DNA of 43,987 bases from Acidobacteriota bacterium (GTDB taxonomy: Bacteria > Acidobacteriota > CAIWXX01), in the NCBI GenBank assembly GCA_016191015.1, contig JACPPM010000035.1, forward strand, positions 1 through 43,987. Direction: 5' to 3'. The position numbers were made by a program, and so were the translations under genes. The stretch's first letter is position 1, and every line of letters starts with the position of its first letter. The notes under the pieces were generated by a model. That model made no database searches. It saw nothing but the letters and a program-made list of their open reading frames with translations, and had not been told where the DNA came from. Below, one piece after another: positions 22,655-31,026 of this stretch.

Positions 22655-25057
22655 GTGAACACACATCGCCAACCACTTTCAGGGTCACGAATCGCGGCTC
22701 TCCTCGTGTCTTTGATCCTCTGGCACACTCCACACGCCGCCCCCGCGCCCGCTCGCGAATGGTACGACTGCTATGAGAACGCCGAGAAGGCGTTGCGCGA
22801 ACAGAGGTGGAATGAGGCGGAGGCGATGATCCTCGCGGCCGCTCGTCTGAGACCTGATCCCGGGATCGCAGTCGCCACGTATGGAATGAAGTACGTGAAC
22901 TATTTTCCGTATCTCAAGCTGGGTATCATCTACTACAACCTCGGCAGATACGACGCAGCGCTCCAGGCATTCGAGCGCGAGCAGAAGGCGGGAGCTGTGC
23001 TGCGATCGGATGCCGACAGACGAAATCTCGAGACGTTTCGGCAGCTCGCACAAGATTCGAAGAAGAAAGCGGGGCTGGCCGAGAAGGAGCGGATTCAACA
23101 GGCCATCGCACAAAACCTCGAACAAGCTCGGAAGCTCGAACAGGAGGGCGCGTTCGACGGGGCGCTCGCTGCTGCCTCACGTGCCTCCGCGCTCGATCCC
23201 TCCAACAAAGAAGCCGAAGCGCTCCTCAAACGCGTGCGCGAGAAGCAGTCCGATTCCCAGCGAGCAACCGAAGCCGAGGCGCACCGCACGCAGCTCATCA
23301 CAGATGGCGTCGCGAAGCTTGACGCCGGCAACCTCGAAGAGGCGGCGACCCTCTTCAGCCAGGCGCAGGCGCTGAAGGCCGACTCGCGGGTCCTGGGCCT
23401 CCTGGAAGATGCCCGCCGCCGCCTCCGCGCCCTGGCCGAGGCGCGGACGGCCGAAGAGACGAAGCAGCTCATCACCGCAGCACTGGCGGATACTCGCCGG
23501 TTCCAGACTGAATCCCGATTCGCGGAGGCACTCGCGCGCATCCAAACCGTTCTCGCCCTCGACCCGCGCAACGCCGACGCACTCTCCCTCCAGGAGATGC
23601 TGAACAAGGCCGCATCCGACAAGAAGAAGCTCGAGGACATCGCGCGTGCTATGGACGAAGGCGTCGGCTACATACAGCGCGGCCTTCCGGAGAAAGCCGC
23701 CGCATCATTCAACTGGATTCTCGGCATCGACCCAGCCAACGCCGCCGCGAGTGCCAACTTCCTTCAGGCATTGCAGCAGATAAACAGCGCGATTACAGGT
23801 GGGGCACCTGCGGCCCCCAAGATCGTGCCGATCATCGTGCTCGCCAACGGCGAGGGCTCCGAGATTGTTCGCAGACCTGATGTCACCATGTCCGGGACGG
23901 TCCTCGACGACGGGCCGGAGCTCACGCTTTCGGTTTCGACCGGCTCTGCCGGCGTCACCGCCGCAGTACCGATCAAGGGTCAGAAGACGGGAAACCTCTA
24001 CCGGTTCGATTTCACACAAGGCGTCCACGTCCAGCCCGGACAGGCGACCCTGCGCGTGACCGCTGTCGATGGCGACAAGCTGACGGCCCAGGCCGAGCGG
24101 CGCGTCGTGTACGTGCGGCCGTGGAGCCGTTCGCCCTGGGTGCTCGGATCCCTCGCGATTGCGATCGCCTTGGCCGGTGGTGGTACGGTTGCATGGAAGG
24201 CGCGCGTGCGTGCTCGGGCTCTGAGGCGCCGCTACAACCCGTTTGTCGCCGGAACGCCGGTGATCAAGGAAGAGAGCTTCTTCGGCCGCGAGCCGCTCAT
24301 GCAGCGAATCCTGCAGTCGGTCCACAACAACAGCATCCTTCTCTACGGCGAGCGGCGGATAGGAAAGACGAGCATCCAGCACCATCTGCATAAGCGGATG
24401 CAGAAGCTGCAGGACCCCGAATACGAATTCATTCCGGTCTACGTCGACCTTCAGGGCGTGCCGCAGGAGAAGTTCTTTGCTACACTCGCCGCTGACGTCT
24501 TCCACGAGCTGTCCGACCGCATCGATCCAGCTTACGCCACGCGCGACCCTCGCCAGGAAGACGGCTACGGATACGAGACATTTGTCCGTGACCTGCGCGC
24601 GATCTTGAAATCCCTCAAGGCACGCGCCACCAAGCGGGTGAAGCTGGTGCTTCTGATCGACGAGGTGGACGAGCTCAACGACTACGATCCCCGTGTCAAT
24701 CAGAAGCTCCGCAGCCTTTTCATGAAGAGTTTTGCCGAAGACCTGAGCGCAGTCGTGTCAGGGGTGGCGATCAAGAAGCATTGGGAGAGCGAAGGAAGCC
24801 CGTGGTACAACTTCTTCGAGGAGATCGAAGTAGAACCGTTTACGCGGGCCGACGCCGTCGATCTGATCGAGAGACCTATCCGTGGCGTTTTCGACATCGA
24901 GCCCGGCGTCACGGACCGCATCATCGAGCTGACCAATTGCCGCCCGTACCTGATCCAGAAGATCTGCATGTCCATCGTCTCGCGACTGCACGAAGAGAAG
25001 CGCCGCCGGATCACACTCGACGATCTGGGGTCGGTGAAGCTGCCGGCGGAAGGTTGA
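22655..25057 (+). CDS. Membrane TPR protein with cytoplasmic STAND/AAA-type ATPase domain
   Basis: The 800-residue product starts at a GTG 7 bp after the barrel gene. A signal/anchor sequence (AALLVSLILWHTPHAAPAPA) is followed by TPR-like and coiled-coil repeats, residues ~30-375 (e.g. YYNLGRYDAALQAFEREQ and AASFNWILGIDPANAAA). An Ig-like beta domain lies at ~390-490, and one membrane helix (WVLGSLAIAIALAGGGTVAW) near 492-512, followed by the basic KARVRARALRRR. By the positive-inside rule the TPR part is periplasmic and the rest cytoplasmic. The C-terminal domain begins FFGREPLMQRIL, with Walker A GERRIGKTS near residue 566 and Walker B LVLLIDEVDEL near 665. The next gene encodes a related ATPase. 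It probably couples an envelope signal to a cytoplasmic partner; this is inference. The weak ribosome binding site suggests translational coupling. Confidence 0.7.
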   Translation: MNTHRQPLSGSRIAALLVSLILWHTPHAAPAPAREWYDCYENAEKALREQRWNEAEAMILAAARLRPDPGIAVATYGMKYVNYFPYLKLGIIYYNLGRYDAALQAFEREQKAGAVLRSDADRRNLETFRQLAQDSKKKAGLAEKERIQQAIAQNLEQARKLEQEGAFDGALAAASRASALDPSNKEAEALLKRVREKQSDSQRATEAEAHRTQLITDGVAKLDAGNLEEAATLFSQAQALKADSRVLGLLEDARRRLRALAEARTAEETKQLITAALADTRRFQTESRFAEALARIQTVLALDPRNADALSLQEMLNKAASDKKKLEDIARAMDEGVGYIQRGLPEKAAASFNWILGIDPANAAASANFLQALQQINSAITGGAPAAPKIVPIIVLANGEGSEIVRRPDVTMSGTVLDDGPELTLSVSTGSAGVTAAVPIKGQKTGNLYRFDFTQGVHVQPGQATLRVTAVDGDKLTAQAERRVVYVRPWSRSPWVLGSLAIAIALAGGGTVAWKARVRARALRRRYNPFVAGTPVIKEESFFGREPLMQRILQSVHNNSILLYGERRIGKTSIQHHLHKRMQKLQDPEYEFIPVYVDLQGVPQEKFFATLAADVFHELSDRIDPAYATRDPRQEDGYGYETFVRDLRAILKSLKARATKRVKLVLLIDEVDELNDYDPRVNQKLRSLFMKSFAEDLSAVVSGVAIKKHWESEGSPWYNFFEEIEVEPFTRADAVDLIERPIRGVFDIEPGVTDRIIELTNCRPYLIQKICMSIVSRLHEEKRRRITLDDLGSVKLPAEG

Positions 25058-25064
25058 AAACGGC

Positions 25065-27014
25065 ATGGCACCATCTCCCTACGTTGTCGGCCAGTGGGTG
25101 CGAGGTGAGCGGTTCTACGGCCGGAGTGCGCTGATCGACGAGGCGCTCGCGGGCAATCGCGACTGGGTCTGGGTGTGCGGAACCCGCCGAATCGGCAAGA
25201 CATCCTTGCTGAAGCAGCTCGAGTGGATCACGGAGCGCGACCTGGAGCGGGGCTTTCTCCCCCTCTTCTGGGATCTCCAGGGATCGGCGGATGCGGACGA
25301 GCTTCGGCGCTCATTCGACGAGGCCATTCTGGACGCGGAGGAGCTGCTCGAGGAGCGCGGGATCGCCATGGAAGAAGTCCAGAGCCCGGACCTGTTCGAC
25401 TCCATCTCGCGGCTGCGCCGGCGCGTGCGAGCTGCGGGGCTGCGGCTTCTGTTGCTCTGTGACGAGGTCGAGGAGCTGATCGTATTGAACCGCACCGACC
25501 CTGCGCTTCTCCGTAAGCTTCGCCGGGCTCTCCAGTCCAAGGACGACCTGAGGACGATCATGGCTTCTACGATCCGCTTGTGGGCGCTGGCGGAGCAGGG
25601 GGGCGAGACATCGCCGTTTCTTCACGGCTTTACTCCCCCACTCTATATCCAGCGCATGACCGACGATGATGCCCGTGCACTCCTCGATCAGGTCCAGGCT
25701 CCGGCAGGCAGACGGCCCGTCATCGATCCGGCGACGGCTGAATCGATCCGCCGTGATTGCGACAACCACCCGTACCTGATGCAGCTCGTGGCGAAGAGGT
25801 TCCTCGAACAGCAGGACCTCACCGCCGCCATCGAGAGCGTTGCCGCGGACGAGATGGTCAGCTACTTCTTCTCGGTCGACTTCGACATGCTCTCTCCCGG
25901 CGAGAAAAACATTCTCCGATCGCTGGCAGCGGGGTCGCCCGCGGACAGCGATTCGTTGGCACGGCATCTTTCTCTCGACCGCACTGAATTGGTCGGCCAC
26001 CTGCAGAGGCTCGAGCGGCTCGGCTATCTGCGCCGCACGGAAGAGCGGCGGCTCGAGCTCCCGAGCTACTTCTTCCGGCGATGGCTGACCGAGCGGCCGG
26101 TGCAAGACACGACACCACCCGCCCGTGTGCCGACGATGCCCGAGCAGCAGTCTGCGGGCGGCGAGATGCCGGTGCCGCCCGCGAGATTCGACGGCCGCTA
26201 CAGGCTCATCGCCGAGCTCGGCCGCGGCGCAACCGGTGTGGTCTACCGGGCGTTCGATGACGTAGTGGCGGGGACGATCGCCATCAAGATCATCCGGTCC
26301 GAGTACAGCGGCCATCCGGACGCGCTCGGACGACTCCGCCAGGAGATTACGCTCGCTCGCGATCTCGGCCACCCCAACATCCTGCGCGTCTACCATCTCG
26401 GTGAGGCGCAGGGACGCTACTACATCACGATGCAGATGGTCGAAGGCGAGACGCTGGCGCACCTGATGTCTCGGGGAGAGCCGGTGCCCCTGATGACCGT
26501 CCTCGAAATCGGGAGGAAGCTGGCCTCCGCGCTCGAGGCGGCCCACGGCAAGCGAATCCTGCACCGTGACATCAAACCACAGAATATACTGCTGGACGCC
26601 GGCCGGGAGCCCTATCTGACCGACTTCGGTCTGGCCAGGCTCGTCGACTCAGCGGGGTTGACCGAGAGTGGGGTCTTCGTCGGTACCCCGTCGTACGCGT
26701 CGCCCGAGCAGGCCAACCTGCGGCCCCTCGACGAGCGATCCGACATCTATTCGTTCGGCACCGTCCTCTACGAAATGGCATCGGGGATGAAGCCGTTCGA
26801 AGCCGACGATATCCGTCAGGTGCTCGAGATGCACCGCCACATCGCGCCACCCGACCCGACATCGATCAGAGCTGACATGCCACCCGGGCTGGCCCGGATC
26901 ATTGTGCGATGCCTGGAGAAGGATCCCGGCCACCGCTTCCAGACCGCGGCAGAGCTGAGAATGGCTCTGCAACAGTTGGAGCTTGTTCAGAAGACCATTC
27001 ACATCGGCCCGTGA
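25065..27014 (+). CDS. STAND/AAA-type ATPase fused to a Ser/Thr protein kinase
   Basis: The 649-residue cytoplasmic protein begins with an ATPase domain related to that of the preceding gene (RFYGRSALIDEAL, Walker A GTRRIGKTSLL near residue 40, Walker B LLLLCDEVEEL near 128). A winged-helix part follows at ~270-345 (DMLSPGEKNILRSLAAG and LVGHLQRLERLGYLRR). A complete Hanks-type kinase runs from ~378 to 645: glycine loop LGRGATGVVYRA, VAL-type lysine in IAIKII, catalytic HRDIKPQNILL near 500, and DFGLARL with the APE-like SPEQ. No membrane segment is seen. The ATG is 7 bp after the previous stop. The shared G-x-R-R-I-G-K-T-S P-loops suggest the two ATPases may co-assemble, with the kinase as output. 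Family calls are firm; the pathway is unknown. Confidence 0.8.
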   Translation: MAPSPYVVGQWVRGERFYGRSALIDEALAGNRDWVWVCGTRRIGKTSLLKQLEWITERDLERGFLPLFWDLQGSADADELRRSFDEAILDAEELLEERGIAMEEVQSPDLFDSISRLRRRVRAAGLRLLLLCDEVEELIVLNRTDPALLRKLRRALQSKDDLRTIMASTIRLWALAEQGGETSPFLHGFTPPLYIQRMTDDDARALLDQVQAPAGRRPVIDPATAESIRRDCDNHPYLMQLVAKRFLEQQDLTAAIESVAADEMVSYFFSVDFDMLSPGEKNILRSLAAGSPADSDSLARHLSLDRTELVGHLQRLERLGYLRRTEERRLELPSYFFRRWLTERPVQDTTPPARVPTMPEQQSAGGEMPVPPARFDGRYRLIAELGRGATGVVYRAFDDVVAGTIAIKIIRSEYSGHPDALGRLRQEITLARDLGHPNILRVYHLGEAQGRYYITMQMVEGETLAHLMSRGEPVPLMTVLEIGRKLASALEAAHGKRILHRDIKPQNILLDAGREPYLTDFGLARLVDSAGLTESGVFVGTPSYASPEQANLRPLDERSDIYSFGTVLYEMASGMKPFEADDIRQVLEMHRHIAPPDPTSIRADMPPGLARIIVRCLEKDPGHRFQTAAELRMALQQLELVQKTIHIGP

Positions 27015-27039
27015 CGCCGCGTGTCTCGCGCCCGGTTCT

Positions 27040-27127
27040 TTTGGAGTGCGCGAGCGAAGCTCCCGCTTTTTCGGTGCACAGCGATGTTGCCAACCCCAAA
27101 GCGGCAGCTCCGCTGCCGCACTCCAAA
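27040..27127. repeat. Dispersed palindromic element R5 between convergent genes
   Basis: TTTGGAGTGCG (27040-27050) is exactly complementary to 27117-27127. Inside are further paired pieces, for example CGGCAGCTCCGCTGCCG. It fills the gap between the kinase gene and the end of the aromatic operon and may act as a two-way terminator. Confidence 0.7.
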
Positions 27128-27137
27128 GGCACAGATA

Positions 27138-28190
27138 TCATGGTGTGCGCGCAGCCAAGGCATTCATGCGGCCGATGGCTTCACGCAGGAGATCTTCGGG
27201 CTGATTCAGGCAGAGCCGGATGTGGCGATCGTATCCGCCGAAGGCGCCGCCGGGAGCGACGACGACGCCCTCGTTGAGCAGTTCCATCGCGTACGCTCCG
27301 GAATCCTTGATCTCCGGGTGGGACGCGAAAAGGTAGATGCCGGCCTCAGGCCGCACAAAACTGAACCCGGAATCCGCGAGAGCCGCCTGAGCTAGCGTGG
27401 CTCGCTCGCGCCAGACGCCTCGGTTATCGCCCAGTATTTCCTCCTCGTGATCCAGGCAGGCCATGCCCGCCTCCTGCACGAACGGCGGCACGCACGTCGT
27501 GGTGATCTGGAGGAACGAAGTGAGCTGCCTGGCGATCTCCACGGGTGCGACGGCATAGCCCAACCGCCAGCCTTCCATGTTGAACTCCTTCGAAAAGGAC
27601 CTCACTCGGATGGCGTCGAATCGCGGGATCTCCCGGAACGCCAGCCCCTTGTACGCCTCGTCCAGAATGACGGCGACACGCTCCTGCCTCGCCTCATCCA
27701 ACGCGCGCCGGATCTGCGATTCCTCATAGATCGTGCTCGTGGGGTTGAGCGGGTTGCAGATGATCAAGACGGATGCGCCGGTCAGGGGGAGAGCGCCGAG
27801 CTGCCATCGATCCCCTGCGGAAGGGTTCACCCGTATCATCCCGAGGCCCAACTGTTCGCAGGCGAGCTCGTAGGCAGGCCAATACGGAGCCGGGACGACC
27901 ACCGGGCCTTTCCCCAGAACCGAGAGGAGTCCGTAGATGAGCTGCTTCGAGCCCGGACCGACGACGACCTGAGCGACGTCGCACCCCTCGCGGCGTGCGA
28001 TCCGGTCGCGCAGCTCCCTCAGGCCGGCCGCCGACCCGTAGCCTGACCTGCCTCTGGCCAGGCTGCGCGTGGCGGCATCAATTGCCCACCGTGGTGTGGG
28101 CAGGTTCGTGTCCCCCACGTTCAGCCGGATCAACCGCGTGCCTTCCCTCTCGAGCTCAAGAGCCCGTTCCGCAAGGTCGTAGAAGTTCAC
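27138..28190 (-). CDS. Class I/II PLP-dependent aminotransferase, probably aromatic
   Basis: The 350-residue product is a fold-type I aminotransferase. YGSAAGLRELRDRIA and NPLNPTSTIY bind cofactor and substrate. The PLP lysine is K201 in RSFSKEFNMEGWRLGY, and the C-terminal Arg of IRLCLNQPED would hold the substrate carboxylate. Being the last gene of an operon that ends with pheA and tyrA, it most likely transaminates phenylpyruvate, 4-hydroxyphenylpyruvate or prephenate; that specificity is inferred from context only. The GTG start overlaps the tyrA stop (GTGA), so translation is coupled. It is somewhat shorter than typical aspartate aminotransferases (~390-400). Confidence 0.8.
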   Translation of the reverse strand: MNFYDLAERALELEREGTRLIRLNVGDTNLPTPRWAIDAATRSLARGRSGYGSAAGLRELRDRIARREGCDVAQVVVGPGSKQLIYGLLSVLGKGPVVVPAPYWPAYELACEQLGLGMIRVNPSAGDRWQLGALPLTGASVLIICNPLNPTSTIYEESQIRRALDEARQERVAVILDEAYKGLAFREIPRFDAIRVRSFSKEFNMEGWRLGYAVAPVEIARQLTSFLQITTTCVPPFVQEAGMACLDHEEEILGDNRGVWRERATLAQAALADSGFSFVRPEAGIYLFASHPEIKDSGAYAMELLNEGVVVAPGGAFGGYDRHIRLCLNQPEDLLREAIGRMNALAARTP

Positions 28191-28960
28191 TGCACATTCT
28201 TCCGGAGAGTCGCGAAGAACCGTCGCGCCTCCTCCTGATCGCGGTCTGCAATCACGTGCTTGAGAAACTCGATCCGTGAGGTGATCTTTCTGAGCTGGTC
28301 GAGCGAGTGCGGATTGAACAGGACCTCGGCCAGCAGCTGATCGTCTTCGGAGAGCAACCCGCGCGCGATCGTGAGGTGCCGGGCGAAGGTTGTCCCCGGC
28401 ACCACGGTCTCGTCGACGCAGGCGGCAAAGACCAGCGAAGCCGCGAAGGGAGTCGTGAGTGAGTAGGCCATCATTCGATCGTGCTCGGCAAATGTGAGAT
28501 CGAACACCGTGACTCCGAGCCGACTGAAGAGGTTGCGGAAAAGTGCCGCGCCCTCCGCATCAGACTCCTTGATGACGATCGCGTTTTCGCGCCGGAGCGC
28601 ATCCATATCTGCGAATGTGGGGCCGAACATCGGGTGCACCGAGACGAATCTGCGCCCGCAGCTTTGGTAGTAGCGCGGCAGCTCTCCCTTGATCGAGGCA
28701 ACGTCGGCGAGCATGCAGGCCTGCGGGAGCTTCGGCACCACGGCCTCGAACGCCAGTACCGTTTCGCTGAGGCTCACGGCATTGATCAGCAGATCGGGTG
28801 CGAGCTCCGCGAGCTGCTCGACGCCGGCGACCGACGTCACCCCCGGCGCGCTCGTCGCTCTGGCCGGGTCCCTGTCGGCCAGTGTCACCTGGTGCTCGCG
28901 AGCGAACTCCCCGGCGAGCCAGCTGCCCATCTTGCCCGCACCGAGAATCGCGATCTTCAT
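28187..28960 (-). CDS. tyrA: Prephenate dehydrogenase
   Basis: The 257-residue product starts MKIAILGAGKMGSWLAGEF, the NAD(P)-binding Rossmann motif. It carries ADVASIKGELPRYYQ, VHPMFGP with a conserved His, and EHDRMMAYSLTTPF with the second family His. It converts prephenate to 4-hydroxyphenylpyruvate for tyrosine synthesis. There is no chorismate mutase or ACT domain, so mutase activity comes from pheA and no allosteric domain is visible. The ATG at 28960 overlaps the pheA stop by ATGA; the open frame further upstream is only pheA in another frame. Confidence 0.85.
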   Translation of the reverse strand: MKIAILGAGKMGSWLAGEFAREHQVTLADRDPARATSAPGVTSVAGVEQLAELAPDLLINAVSLSETVLAFEAVVPKLPQACMLADVASIKGELPRYYQSCGRRFVSVHPMFGPTFADMDALRRENAIVIKESDAEGAALFRNLFSRLGVTVFDLTFAEHDRMMAYSLTTPFAASLVFAACVDETVVPGTTFARHLTIARGLLSEDDQLLAEVLFNPHSLDQLRKITSRIEFLKHVIADRDQEEARRFFATLRKNVQ

Positions 28961-30018
28961 GATGCGGCCTCGGTGTAGCAGCCCAGGAACTTGAACCAGG
29001 CCGTCTCGCCCCTGGCCGCCTCGAGCGCCCTCCGCACGCGCACATCCGAGGATGAGCCCTGGAAGTCGAGCAGGAAGGCGTAGTTGCCCGGATCCTGCCG
29101 GATGGGCCGCGATTCGATCCGCGTCAGGTTGATCCCAGCGTCCGAGAAGATCTTCAGGACGGAGAACAGGGCGCCTGAGCGGTGGGCGGTTCGGAAGATG
29201 ATCGAGCATTTGTTGCCGTCCTGCTCGACGCCCTCCCCTCCTCTCAAGACGACAAATCGCGTCGAATTGGATTCGTGGTCCTCGATGTTCTCTTTGAGGA
29301 TCTCGAGGTCGTAGAGCTCGGCGCAGAGCCTGTTGGCGATCACGGCAGCAGCCTTCGGCCGTTCTCGCGAGAGCATCATTGCCGATCCCGCTGTGTCGTA
29401 GAATGGGCGCGGTTCGAGCTTGTTGCGTGCGAGGAATTCACGACATTGTGCCAGCGCCTGCGGGTGTGAGTAGACAACCTTGATGTCGCGGTAGTCGGAA
29501 TCGGGGAGAGCCAACAGGCAGTGATGAATCGGCACCCGGATCTCTCCGGTGATCCTGACGTCAACCTCGACAAGCAGATCGTTCACCTGAGTCACGCCCC
29601 CTTCGATCGAGTTTTCGACCGGGACGACACCGCCGTCGAGCTGCCCTTTTCTCACACATTCGAACACGTCGACGAACTCGACGCAAGGAATTGGTACCCA
29701 CGACGGATCGAGGCTTCTTACGGCCAGCTCACTGTTCGCCCCATGCTCGCCCTGGAACCCGACAAGCGTCAGATCCTGAGCCTGGAGTTGCCTCGACTCG
29801 TCGATGATCCCGGCGAACAGCTTTTCGGAGAACTCCGGCCGCACGACGCTCTGCGAGTGCTTCCGGGCGGCCGAGAGAACGTCCATCTCGCGCGCCGGAT
29901 CCTGCACCGACGGCTTCAGCTTGCGAGCCCGCAGGGCCAGCTCCATCCGCATGTTCAGAAGCTTCACGATCTCGAAGTCGATCCTGTCGATCTGCCGCCG
30001 TGTCTCATTCAGATCCAT
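28957..30018 (-). CDS. pheA: Bifunctional chorismate mutase / prephenate dehydratase
   Basis: The 353-residue protein has three parts. Residues 1-~85 are an AroQ-type chorismate mutase (RRQIDRIDFEIVKLLNMRME). Residues ~95-270 are prephenate dehydratase (GFQGEHGANSELAV, VVPVENSIEGGV, and the catalytic STRFVVL threonine motif near the end). Residues ~275-350 are an ACT domain (KCSIIFRTAHRSGALFSVLK and LTRIESRPIR), the usual phenylalanine sensor. It supplies prephenate for tyrA and phenylpyruvate for Phe. The layout is the common P-protein one. It starts 9 bp after aroC and overlaps tyrA by 4 nt. Confidence 0.92.
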   Translation of the reverse strand: MDLNETRRQIDRIDFEIVKLLNMRMELALRARKLKPSVQDPAREMDVLSAARKHSQSVVRPEFSEKLFAGIIDESRQLQAQDLTLVGFQGEHGANSELAVRSLDPSWVPIPCVEFVDVFECVRKGQLDGGVVPVENSIEGGVTQVNDLLVEVDVRITGEIRVPIHHCLLALPDSDYRDIKVVYSHPQALAQCREFLARNKLEPRPFYDTAGSAMMLSRERPKAAAVIANRLCAELYDLEILKENIEDHESNSTRFVVLRGGEGVEQDGNKCSIIFRTAHRSGALFSVLKIFSDAGINLTRIESRPIRQDPGNYAFLLDFQGSSSDVRVRRALEAARGETAWFKFLGCYTEAAS

Positions 30019-30027
30019 GTCGTCACC

Positions 30028-31026
30028 TCACCCGCGCCTGGCCACTCGTGGCACTTTCTGTTCCAGCAGCAACAGGTCTGCAAACACAATCGCCGCGACC
30101 GCTTCCACGACAACCGGAACACGGAGCGCGATGCAGGCATCATGTCTTCCTTCAACTCGAATCTCCGCATGCTGTCCCGTCGCCATATCAACCGTCTGTC
30201 GCCCCTTCTTGATGCTCGATGTCGGTTTCACCGCCACCTTCAACAAAACCTCATTCCCGTTGGTGATCCCCGCGTTGATCCCCCCCTCATGATTGGTCCG
30301 GGTGCGGCCATCGACGTCGATGATGTCGTCACTGAGCTCGCTCCCGCGCATCCTGCTCCCCGCGAACCCTGCCCCGAATTCGATGCCCTTGATCGCCGGG
30401 ATCGCGAAGATCGCGTGCGCAAGCAGCGACTCGGCCGAGTCGAAAAACGGCTCTCCCAGCCCCGCGGGGAGCCCATTCACCCGGCATTCCACGACTCCAC
30501 CAACTGAATCGCCCTCGTTCATCGCCATCTCGACCGCGGCGGCCACGTCACCGCTCCCGCCGGCCTCGACAAGCTTCGCATCCGCGACAGCGGGCGCGAT
30601 CACCTTCTTCGCGACCACTCCGGCCGCAACGATCCCTGCCGTCAGCCGTCCCGAGAAATGCCCACCACCGCGATAGTCGCTGAAACCCCCGAATTTCTTC
30701 AGAGCCACGAAATCGGCATGCCCCGGCCGGGGTGTGGTCCGGAGCCGCTCATAGGCCGCCGAATCCGTGTCGGTATTTGCGAAGACGATGAGAACAGGGG
30801 CGCCGGTCGCCTTCCCCTCGAAGACCCCGCTCCTGATCTGCGGAACGTCGGATTCCTTGCGCGGCGTCGTTCCTCTCGCCCCGCTCCGCCTCCTTTCGAG
30901 ATCGCCGTCGAAATCAGCTGGCGACAACGGGATCCCGGCCGGAACGCCGTCGATCAACACGCCGACACACTCCCCGTGCGACTCGCCCAACATCGATACG
31001 CGGAAAATCCTGCCGAATGTGTTCAT
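30028..31026 (-). CDS. aroC: Chorismate synthase
   Basis: The 332-residue product carries the family signatures GESHGECVGVLIDGVPAGI at the N-terminus, RRRSGARGTTPRKESD, and HADFVALKKFGGFSDYRGGG with HFSGRLTAGIVAAG, which bind FMN and EPSP. It removes phosphate from EPSP to give chorismate and needs reduced FMN. It is a little shorter than the 350-390 usual in the family, with a short C-terminus. The ATG at 31026 overlaps the aroA stop (ATGA), which settles the start against a longer open frame. Confidence 0.92.
   Translation of the reverse strand: MNTFGRIFRVSMLGESHGECVGVLIDGVPAGIPLSPADFDGDLERRRSGARGTTPRKESDVPQIRSGVFEGKATGAPVLIVFANTDTDSAAYERLRTTPRPGHADFVALKKFGGFSDYRGGGHFSGRLTAGIVAAGVVAKKVIAPAVADAKLVEAGGSGDVAAAVEMAMNEGDSVGGVVECRVNGLPAGLGEPFFDSAESLLAHAIFAIPAIKGIEFGAGFAGSRMRGSELSDDIIDVDGRTRTNHEGGINAGITNGNEVLLKVAVKPTSSIKKGRQTVDMATGQHAEIRVEGRHDACIALRVPVVVEAVAAIVFADLLLLEQKVPRVARRG

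Noticed and set aside
25311-26564. 417-codon open frame on the - strand
   Set aside because: It is antisense to the ATPase/kinase gene and has biased shadow-like composition.
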